DNA of 7,043 nt from an uncultured Peptococcaceae bacterium. GTDB taxonomy: Bacteria; Bacillota; Peptococcia; Peptococcales; Peptococcaceae. The stretch spans positions 1 to 7,043 of the forward strand of contig CALIQN010000036.1 of NCBI GenBank assembly GCA_938044045.1, in the 5' to 3' direction. The notes under the pieces were generated by a model. That model did no database searches and was not told the origin of the DNA. It saw only the letters and a list, made by a program, of their open reading frames with translations. The position numbers and the translations under genes were made by a program. This document shows, piece by piece, positions 1-6,100 of the stretch (its first letter is position 1; each line of letters opens with the position of its first letter).

Positions 1-17
1 AATTCTTCTTCACAGTC

Positions 18-203
18 TCAGCCCTCACTTTCTTGTAAATTCGAGAGTAGCACTGGATGCTGATTGTTTAACACAGACGGGTATAATAAGGCAAGACTTG
101 ATGTTGTATTAGTCATTTTTTCCTCCATGCTACCTATAATACCTTCTACGTGCCAAGATACCTGTTGGTTCTGGTAAAAGGTAATTGGCAAGAAATAATC
201 CCC
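18..203 (-). pseudogene. Unidentified reading-frame remnant next to the IS256 fragment
   Basis: A minus-strand frame is open for 61 codons and ends in TGA at 18-20. It starts GDYFLPITFYQNQQVSW and has an internal ATG at 116-114 preceded by a good GGAGGA site (121-126), which would give a 32-residue product starting MTNTTSSLALLYPSVLNNQ. The frame closes (TAA at 204-206) close to where similarity to the IS256-family transposase stops, so it looks like the remaining 3' part of some gene or element cut at that junction. I do not recognise the protein. It could be chance in AT-rich DNA, but the ribosome-binding site and residue composition are protein-like. No function is proposed. Confidence 0.25.
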
Positions 204-721
204 TTAAATTGCTCCAGAATAACTGCCCGATCAGATCGCTTCACCTTACTAGACAAATTTCGACTAATATGAATTAAGCAACGCTGTTGCTTAGCTAATG
301 GGTAAGCCTGACTGATCATCTGCTCAAGCCCCTTGAAGCCATCTGTCACTACAAGAGAAACCTGTTGGATTTCTTGACTTTGAGGCTTGTCTAACAGGGT
401 GGACCAAGAAGCATTGTTTTCATTTAGGGCAATCTCATATCCAAGAACTGCCATCTGTCCTTCTGGTGTAATGCCAAGTGTGATATGAATACATTCTTTA
501 CTAACGGTTCCACGTCTTAATGGAAGATAGGTTCCGTCAAGGAATAAAACAGAGTAATTGGCTTCTAAGCTTCGCTCATGAAAAGCAGCGACATTCTCCT
601 GAGTTGCTTTTGAGATATTAGAAATTGTGGCAGGACTATAGTGATGACCATACATTCGCTCGATGATGTCACTAATTTCTCGAGTCGTTACACTGGTTTG
701 ATAGAGTTTGAGAAAGAGTTC
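146..721 (-). pseudogene. Truncated IS256-family (mutator-type) transposase
   Basis: This is a remnant of a DDE transposase that would cut and rejoin its own element's ends. The ATG-started frame (655 to 146, 169 aa) opens at MYGHHYSPATISNISK, matching the family's 'YG..YSPATIS' segment. In-frame coding continues upstream to about 721 as LFLKLYQ.SVTTREISDIIER, also typical of the family, so the apparent ATG is internal and the N-terminus is missing. Visible motifs are the first catalytic Asp in FLDGTYL (residue 40), the second in VTDGFKG (residue 105), and QRCLIHISRN (124-133). Similarity ends near residue 152 (EQFK, about position 203). The last 17 residues come from foreign sequence, so the catalytic Glu and the whole C-terminus are lost. 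The protein should be inactive. An IS905- or IS1191-like parent is possible but untested. Confidence 0.85.
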
Positions 722-844
722 TCGTCACTTGATGAGTCGAAACTCGCTATTTCAAACTATATTGACTATTACAACAACAAACGAATCAAAACCAAACTAA
801 AAGGACTGAGCCCTGTACAATACAGAACTCAATCCTTAACTTAA
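706..844 (+). pseudogene. C-terminal fragment of an IS3-family transposase (OrfB)
   Basis: The last ~45 codons read FEKEFSSLDESKLAISNY then IDYYNNKRIKTKLKGLSPVQ and YRTQSLT, ending in TAA at 842-844. The 'Y(I)DYYN..RI...LKGLSPVQYR' signature is the C-terminal end of the rve integrase domain of IS3-family OrfB proteins (IS150/IS861-like). The DDE core and the whole OrfA are absent. An ATG exists upstream at 641, but the residues it adds lie over the antisense IS256 sequence and are not IS3-like, so it is not a genuine start. A matching IS3 terminal repeat follows 7 bases after the stop, which confirms this as the right end of the element. It is non-functional. Confidence 0.85.
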
Positions 845-851
845 AATAGAA

Positions 852-871
852 TGTCCAACTTTTGGGGGTCA
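852..871 (+). repeat. Right terminal inverted repeat of the IS3-family remnant
   Basis: The 20 bases read TGTCCAACTTTTGGGGGTCA. Their reverse complement, TGACCCCCAAAAGTTGGACA, has the TG start and C-run plus AAAAGTT body common at ends of IS150-type IS3 elements. The position just after the OrfB stop is where the right end is expected. The partner left repeat is not in the window because the left part of the element is gone. Confidence 0.7.
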
Positions 872-926
872 GATCAAATAATTCTGGGTCTTTTTCAAAA
901 TACTTAGTTATTGCACACTTACCTAA

Positions 927-961
927 AACTTGAGAGAATGCAATTCACATTCTCTCAAGTT
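927..961 (-). terminator. Intrinsic terminator of the small minus-strand frame
   Basis: A perfect 14-bp stem pairs AACTTGAGAGAATG (927-940) with CATTCTCTCAAGTT (948-961) around a 7-base loop. On the minus strand the stem is followed by a short U run (AGTTTTAGG). It begins 23 bases after the stop codon of the minus-strand membrane-protein frame at 985, so it most likely ended that transcript. On the plus strand there is no U run. Confidence 0.6.
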
Positions 962-984
962 CATTGATAAAATCTAAAGCTTTT

Positions 985-1137
985 TTACTTATTCTTTTTA
1001 TTAGATAAATATATTACAAGATTTGCAACAATAACTGTAAAACTCAATAACCAGAATGACATAACTTTATCTCGTGCCCCCTCTTTTTTATTAATTTCAT
1101 TATATAATGCTCACATCTATTTTTCAAGTTTTTTCAT
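985..1137 (-). pseudogene. Decayed small membrane protein (possible)
   Basis: A minus-strand frame runs from an ATG at 1137 to TAA at 985-987 with two in-frame stops near the start: MKKLEK, stop, M, stop, ALYNEINKKEGARDKV, then MSFWLLSFTVIVANLVI and a polar tail YLSNKKNK. The second half would be a single transmembrane segment (roughly WLLSFTVIVANLVIYL) with a Lys-rich C-terminus, preceded by a charged helical stretch, which is a sensible layout for a ~50-residue membrane protein. The hairpin at 927-961 is placed as its terminator. A 25-residue product from the ATG at 1062 is also possible, but a GAGGGGG run sits about 14 bases upstream, too far for a normal ribosome-binding site. The family is not recognised. 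Decay by two point mutations is the simplest reading. Confidence 0.35.
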
Positions 1138-1222
1138 TTCATTAAACTTTTTTTATGTTTTAAAGTAATAACGAAAACTGAAAAGTATTTACAAAATATT
1201 CTGAATAAAAACTTTAATTTCT

Positions 1223-1231
1223 ATTATAACA
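1223..1231 (-). promoter_or_regulatory. Extended -10 promoter candidate, minus strand
   Basis: The minus strand reads TGTTATAAT, a perfect extended -10 element. No good -35 hexamer lies upstream, as is usual for extended -10 promoters. A transcript would start near 1216 and run towards the decayed membrane-protein frame at 1137, giving an ~80-base leader. The call rests on the motif and on the direction of the downstream frame. Confidence 0.35.
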
Positions 1232-1291
1232 TGGATAGAGCGCTTTCTTTTGATTATGAGAGCAACAAAGTTATTAGGATTTGGGAATAAG

Positions 1292-1325
1292 AAAAGGAAG
1301 TCGACCAACTGCAAACTTCCTTTTT
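1292..1325. terminator. Bidirectional intrinsic terminator
   Basis: A 10-bp stem pairs AAAAGGAAGT (1292-1301) with ACTTCCTTTT (1315-1324) around a 13-base loop. The A and T runs at its two feet let it work both ways. On the plus strand it follows directly after a TAA (1288-1290). On the minus strand it lies ~24 bases beyond the short basic ORF ending at 1349. Which side it serves is not clear. Confidence 0.55.
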
Positions 1326-1348
1326 ACCTATTTTTCATAAATTCTTCT

Positions 1349-1414
1349 CTACTTTAAGGAATCTTTAGGGTTTCGTTTATATACTATAACCATCCTAAAA
1401 CTTTTCTTTTTCAT
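1349..1414 (-). CDS. Possible small basic ORF (21 aa)
   Basis: A minus-strand ATG frame encodes a 21-residue, Lys/Arg-rich peptide starting MKKKSFRMVIVYKRN and ending DSLK. An AGGAG sequence (plus strand 1418-1422) lies only 3 bases before the ATG, shorter than usual, and a bidirectional terminator follows about 24 bases after the stop. No promoter is obvious; the hairpin at 1423-1453 lies directly upstream. It is unrecognised and may be chance. It is listed because it has start, ribosome-binding site and terminator in the right order. Confidence 0.2.
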   Translation of the reverse strand: MKKKSFRMVIVYKRNPKDSLK

Positions 1415-1422
1415 AATCTCCT

Positions 1423-1453
1423 AAATCCAGGGCTCAGGTCCTGGATTTTTTTT
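1423..1453 (+). terminator. Strong intrinsic terminator upstream of the first glucan-binding gene
   Basis: A perfect 9-bp stem pairs AAATCCAGG (1423-1431) with CCTGGATTT (1440-1448) around an 8-base loop, running into an eight-T tract (1446-1453) on the plus strand. No plus-strand gene of reasonable size ends before it, so it either ends a transcript from the decayed region or acts as an attenuator in a long leader of the gene at 1605. The sequence alone does not decide. Confidence 0.7.
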
Positions 1454-1482
1454 GCGTTTAAGAACAGTTGGAGGAAAAAACT

Positions 1483-1536
1483 GTGAAAAATTTTCCCAGT
1501 AATAAGTTATGGAAGCTCTTTCTTATTTTTGTCTAA
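1483..1536 (+). CDS. Possible 17-residue leader or signal peptide ORF
   Basis: A GTG start at 1483 is preceded at 8 bases by GGAGG (1470-1474), which is canonical streptococcal spacing. The product, MKNFPSNKLWKLFLIFV, has a basic N-terminal half and a hydrophobic end, and stops at 1534-1536. The ORF lies between the terminator at 1423-1453 and the promoter of the glucan-binding gene. Length and composition recall streptococcal short hydrophobic peptides that pair with Rgg regulators, but no Rgg gene is in the window. Those peptides usually start with ATG, and I see no promoter in the 30 bases after the terminator. It may be a leader peptide read on through-transcripts, or chance. Confidence 0.25.
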   Translation: MKNFPSNKLWKLFLIFV

Positions 1537-1551
1537 ATGTCTTAAATTCTA

Positions 1552-1579
1552 TTAAAATATGATTAAATTAAGTTATAAT
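1552..1579 (+). promoter_or_regulatory. Promoter of the first glucan-binding gene
   Basis: A perfect -10 TATAAT (1574-1579) lies 16 bases after a weak -35 (TTAAAA, 1552-1557). The expected start of transcription is near 1586, which leaves a leader of only ~19 bases containing the AAAGGAGG ribosome-binding site (1591-1598). The paralogue has the same short spacing of TATAAT, ribosome-binding site and ATG. Confidence 0.55.
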
Positions 1580-1604
1580 AGGATTTAGGAAAAGGAGGAA
1601 AATT

Positions 1605-2936
1605 ATGAAAGTACATTCTAATTTTGCTGGACAGACGTCCAAACATCGTCTTCTTGCGCTCTCATGCGCAACTGCTCTTGCAGGTTTTGCCTTTATCTCT
1701 AAACCTGTCCTTGCCGAGGAAGCTACAGTTGACAGCACTGCTAACCTCGACGCTAGCACTGCCACAACTGCTAATGTCGAGACAACAGCTGATCTCGTTG
1801 AGACAAAAGTTGTGGATGCCACACCAGCGACAGAAGCGACTGCCAACACTTCAGAAGAGGCAGCAACCGTCAACACAGACTCAACCACTAATCTCACTAC
1901 CGTAACTGTTAGTCAAGAACAAACACCTGATCAACCTGCTGTAACAACAAATGCAGTTGAGCCACAAACCACCAATACTGAGTCAAATGCTTCAACTGGC
2001 CACTACTACAGTGATGACCAAGGCAACTGGTACTATAAAGATGCCAATGGTGAAAACCTCAAAGGTGCTCAAACCATTGATGGGCAAAACGTTTACTTCC
2101 GTGATAATGGTCAACAAGTTAAAGGTGGACTGGCTAAATCAAATGGTTTCTTGGACCGCTACTATGACGTTGATTCTGGTGACCTTTGGACTAACCGTTA
2201 TGTCGAATTCAACGGTAACTGGTACTACCTTGGCAATGACGGAAAACCTGTTACAGGGGCACAAAGCATTAACGGACAAGAAGTTTTCTTCCATCGTTAT
2301 CATGGTTTCCAAATCAAGGGTGACTTTGCAGGCTACTACTCAGAAGCGTCTACCAATGGTAACTACTACGATGGACAAACTGGGGACAAAGTTACTCACA
2401 AAGGTTTTGTTCAACGTAAAGACGGCGACTGGTTCTACCTCGATGACAAGGGTGACAAGGTGATGGGCCTGCAAACTATTGATGGCAAGCTCTACTACTT
2501 CATTGAAGGTGGTGCATCAAAATACATCCAATATGGAAAACAAGTTAAAGGGGACTCTATTTCCTTTGTTAATAACTATAAATATGCCTCTGTCTATGGG
2601 ATTGATACTAATGCCAAGGTAACACAGCGTTACTACTTTGATGAAAACACTGGTGAGGCTGTTAAGAACCGTTATATCTACCTCCAAGGTGATTGGTACT
2701 ACTTTGGTGAAGATGGTAATGCCATCCGCCCAGAATCTGGTGAAGCTGTTATTGATGGTCAAGTGGTTTACCTTTATCAATCTGGAAAACAAGCCAAAGG
2801 AGAGCTTATCGATGTCAATGGTGTTCCACACTACTACGATGCCAATACTGGAGCCCGTGTGTCAAACGCCATTCTTACGATTAAAGGTAAGACCTACCAA
2901 TTCGACGCTGACGGTAACGGGAAACTTGTCGGATAA
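1605..2936 (+). CDS. Secreted glucan-binding repeat protein, short paralogue (443 aa)
   Basis: This is predicted to be an exported protein that binds alpha-glucan on the cell surface or in the biofilm matrix. Residues 1-37 form a signal peptide: basic MKVHSNFAGQTSKHR, a hydrophobic core, and the cleavage site PVLA|EE. Residues 38-131 are a Thr/Ala-rich linker. Residues ~132-443 are four full WYY/DG/YF units (starting with NWYY at 141, NWYY 205, DWFY 275 and DWYY 363) and a terminal half unit (KTYQFDADGNG, 429). This is the ~65-residue glucan-binding repeat, a three-motif form of the CW_binding_1 family, seen in streptococcal glucosyltransferases and Gbp proteins. No catalytic domain, LPXTG motif or mature Cys is present. 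The ATG is fixed by AAAGGAGG 6 bases upstream. Terminators follow (2955) and precede (1423) it, so it is probably monocistronic. Binding of another surface polymer such as choline cannot be excluded but fits the unit length less well. Confidence 0.85.
   Translation: MKVHSNFAGQTSKHRLLALSCATALAGFAFISKPVLAEEATVDSTANLDASTATTANVETTADLVETKVVDATPATEATANTSEEAATVNTDSTTNLTTVTVSQEQTPDQPAVTTNAVEPQTTNTESNASTGHYYSDDQGNWYYKDANGENLKGAQTIDGQNVYFRDNGQQVKGGLAKSNGFLDRYYDVDSGDLWTNRYVEFNGNWYYLGNDGKPVTGAQSINGQEVFFHRYHGFQIKGDFAGYYSEASTNGNYYDGQTGDKVTHKGFVQRKDGDWFYLDDKGDKVMGLQTIDGKLYYFIEGGASKYIQYGKQVKGDSISFVNNYKYASVYGIDTNAKVTQRYYFDENTGEAVKNRYIYLQGDWYYFGEDGNAIRPESGEAVIDGQVVYLYQSGKQAKGELIDVNGVPHYYDANTGARVSNAILTIKGKTYQFDADGNGKLVG
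1998..2933 (+). repeat. Glucan-binding repeat array, 4.5 units
   Basis: Protein-level tandem repeats with unit starts at residues 141, 205, 275, 363 and 429 give unit lengths of 64, 70, 88 and 66, plus a cap. The core pattern is (N/D)W(Y/F)Y..DG..V.G.Q.I(D/N)G..VYF...G.Q.KG followed by YYD..TG..V. The third unit is enlarged by an insertion after KLYYF (about residues 299-340). The units have diverged at the DNA level, so the array is not recent. Confidence 0.85.
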
Positions 2937-2954
2937 TTAAGAAATAGCAAAATG

Positions 2955-2983
2955 AAAGGAAGTCGGGTATCGACTTCTTTTTT
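2955..2983 (+). terminator. Terminator of the first glucan-binding gene
   Basis: A stem of GAAGTCG (2959-2965) and CGACTTC (2971-2977) with a 5-base loop is followed by six T (2978-2983). A-U pairs from the upstream AAAG extend the foot. It lies about 20 bases after the stop codon at 2936 and separates the two paralogues into different transcription units. Confidence 0.85.
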
Positions 2984-3063
2984 CGTAGATACATTTTGTT
3001 CCTCTTCCAAACATTAAAAATGAAAAGGTATTCATTCTTTTTATCTAAATCTTTTATAATCTA

Positions 3064-3091
3064 TTGATTAAAAAATAATAACATTTATAAT
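3064..3091 (+). promoter_or_regulatory. Promoter of the second glucan-binding gene
   Basis: The -35 TTGATT (3064-3069) and -10 TATAAT (3086-3091) are separated by 16 bases, with expected initiation near 3098 and a ~19-base leader carrying AAAAGGAGGAGG. A second TATAAT at 3055-3060 could also serve, with TTCATT about 18 bases upstream as a poor -35. An imperfect inverted repeat (AATGAA/TTCATT, about 3019-3036) lies just upstream and could be an operator or chance. Confidence 0.6.
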
Positions 3092-3116
3092 AATAGTTAA
3101 GAAAAGGAGGAGGTTT

Positions 3117-6100
3117 ATGAAAGTGAATTCTAATTTCTTTAGGTTGACGTCTAAAAAGCGTCTTGTTTCCCTATCTTGTGCAACTGCTTTAGCTAGTTTT
3201 GCTTTAATTGCAAGACCTGTCTTTGCTGAAGAAGTCACCACAGATAAACCTACAAATCTCGATACAACAACAGTTACGACTGCGACTGTCGAAACGACTG
3301 CTGATTTGGTCGAGACTCATTCTTCAAGTACTGTAGGCCTATCAGAAACAAGTACTGCTTCAACAACTGAAAATGTCTCATCAAACAGTACAGAAATAGC
3401 AAGTTCTCTTCTTGCGACTTCTGAAGCGACTAGTGACTCAGCCTCACAAGCAGGGAGTCAGAGTCAAGCTTCTAGCGAAAGTCCAAACATTACAAACACC
3501 ACTGCTTCAACATCAACTGCCACTTCTACAGCGACAAGTGAAGCTAATTCAACTACTGCTAACACGTCCAGTGAAACTAATATTACTGGTGGAGAATACT
3601 ATCTTGGAGACTACGGACGCTGGCACTATAGAGATGCTAACGGCAAGAACCTCGTAGGCCCTCAGACTGTTGATGGTATTAAAGTCTACTTCTATAAAAC
3701 TGGTGCTCAAGCCCGAGGTGAATTTGCCGAAGATAGAAAATACTATGATAATGAAAAAGGAGCCTTGGTCACAAATAGCTATGTCACCTACAAAGATGAC
3801 ACCTACTATATTGATGAAAATGGCTACGCTCTAAAAGGCCCTCACGTTATTAATGGTGTCCATGTCTATTTCAATGATAATTGGCAGCCAGGCAGTACGG
3901 GGGCCATGCTCAAAAATGCCTTTGGGAGAGACAACCGATACTATAATGAGAAAGGTGAACAGGTAGATTTCGGTACAAATAACTACTTCCAAATTGGAGA
4001 GGACTGGTACTATGCTGGAAGTGATGGAGCTATCGTCAAGGGTCCTCAGATTATAGATGGAAAGCAAGTCTATTTTGAAAAAGAAAGTGGTAAACAGGTT
4101 CGAAACCATTTTGTAAAAGATGCTACAAATCCTAAGAAGTTATATTACTATGGTGATGACAATGGTGCTTTAGTCACAAACCAATACCTTGTAGCCTACA
4201 ATAAGCAAACGCAAAGAAAAGAGCGTTATTACCTTAACGCTGAAGGTACGCCTAGCTTAGGAGAGCAAACCATCGAAGGCAAACAAGTCTACTTCGACCC
4301 TCAAGACGGCAGACAACTGTTTGATGTTTTTTCAAGTACTGGCCACTACTATGATCAAGATGGCATCCTAAAAGATTTTGGTACTAACCATTACGTCAAT
4401 ATAAAAGGAAATTGGTACTATGTTGGTAGCGACGGAGCTTTTGTCAAAGGTCGTAAAGTTATTAATGGCGCTCAAGTCTACTTCGACAAGGATGGTAAGC
4501 AAGTCAAAGGTGGCTTTGATGACGATAATAATTTCCATGACATCAATGATGGAGACCTCGTCACTAATCGTTTGGTAACAGTAGGTGATAAGAGCTACTA
4601 CATCGGAACCTACAACAAAGCTATCAAGGGCGCTACCGTTATTGATGGTACAGAGTACTATTTTGACGATACTACAGGCGTCCAAGTTAAGGGAAACTTT
4701 GCATCTAATGACAAATATTATGATGCTAGAAGCGGAGCCCCTGTAACTAACAGCTATGTCCAAGTCGGTCAAGATTGGTATTATGTTGATAAAGAAGGAA
4801 AAGCCGTAACAGGTGAACATACTATCAACGGTGACCATGTTTACTTCGAAGATTATCGTGGTAAACAAGTTAAGGGCAACTTTGCTGAGAATGGCTATTA
4901 TTACGACCAACATACCGGTGCCAAAACAGATTTGGGCACTAATCGTTATGTTCAAGTGAATGATGACTGGTACTATATTGGATCAACAGGAACCATTCTC
5001 AAAGGGCAACAAATTATTAATGGTGTTGAGGTCTATTTTGATACAACCACTGGAAAACAAGCTAAGGGACTTTTCATTAATGAATACGGTGAAGCAGAAA
5101 ATCCAAATTATAGGTTAAGTACTGTTAAATTCTATGACAAAGATAATGGTGCCCTCCTTAAACAGCAATACTTTAATTTTAATGATAATTGGTACTATGC
5201 TGATGCTGACGGAACCATTCTCAAAGGGGCGCACACTATTGATGGTGTCGATGTCTACTTTGATAAGTCAAACGGTAAGCAAGTCAAAGGGAAGTTTGTT
5301 ACTGAGTCAGGAGATGTAAGTGATAGTGGGATTAACTACTATGACAAAGATAATGGCGCCCTCATCAAAGGGGGGTACTTCACTGACGGTGGCTACTGGT
5401 ATTATGCTGACGATCAAGGCAATCTTCTTTCAGGTGAACACACCATTAATGGGATTAAGGTTTACTTTAATCCAAAAACTCACCGACAAGCCAGAAATAC
5501 AATTGTCAATGGCTACTATTATGACAAAGAGACCGGTGCACCACATGCAGTCCCTCGAAATCAATTCATAGACATTGATGATGATTTGTACTATTTTGAT
5601 AGCGAGGGCAAGCCTCTAACTGGTAAACAAATCATAGATGGGAAGGAATATCATTTCAGAGAAAATGGTTCAGCTCGAAGAGGGGACTTTAATTTCTTTG
5701 GTACAGGGCCATATTATGACAAGAAAACAGGGGCTGCAGTCTATAAAGCTGGTCTCGTCGAAGTTGGTAATGGACACTGGTGTTACATTAACGACAAGAG
5801 CGAAAAGCTACTCTATCTCCAAAATATTGATGGCAAACTCTACTATTTTGAAAATTTTAGAGCCATCTATTACACTTCAGGATATCTCGCTAAAGACAAA
5901 GTCCTTAGTCCTGAGGCTGAAGACTATGATCGAAACTGGACAGCAAATACTACTGAAGTTGTTAAATCAGAACCTTACGCTTATTATTACTTTGATGCCG
6001 ACACAGGTGCTGCCGTAACCAATCAATTCATCAACTGGCGAGGCAATACCTACTACTTTGGTGCTGACGGCAAAGCACTCGTCTTTGATCAAATCATAGA

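Larger units (their letters stand above)
203..871. mobile_element. Composite of two broken insertion sequences
   Basis: This is a minus-oriented internal piece of an IS256-family element (about 203-721) joined to a plus-oriented right end of an IS3-family element (about 706-871). Neither has both ends, so neither can move by itself. The join suggests nested insertion followed by deletion, or recombination between IS copies. No target-site duplication can be identified because only one true IS terminus survives. Confidence 0.75.

Noticed and set aside
1234..1247. cre-like AGCGCTTTCT near the minus-strand extended -10
   Set aside because: Only about 11 of 14 positions match and the TG half is missing, so it is too weak to call.
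1485..1503. CodY box around AATTTTCCCAGTAAT
   Set aside because: About 10 of 15 positions fit the CodY consensus, which is common by chance in AT-rich DNA.
1605..1715. Lipoprotein signal suggested by Cys21 in both signal peptides
   Set aside because: The context is LSC after a poor lipobox and lies inside the hydrophobic core; both proteins have a clear PV(L/F)A|EE signal peptidase I site at residue 37.
1568..1897. 109-codon minus-strand frame over the start of the first repeat gene
   Set aside because: It lies antisense to the signal peptide and Thr/Ala-rich linker; the Val/Ala/Ser/Thr content is the mirror of that low-complexity coding. No ribosome-binding site or family resemblance.
2880..2936. 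LPXTG sortase anchor at the C-termini
   Set aside because: Both proteins end in the repeat half unit (KTYQF / KTYSF) with no LPXTG, hydrophobic stretch or basic tail.
4368..4955. 195-codon minus-strand frame inside the long repeat gene
   Set aside because: Antisense shadow of the repeat array, with hydrophobic composition as expected from the opposite strand of Tyr/Asp/Gly-rich repeats. The plus-strand repeats are unbroken and conserved.
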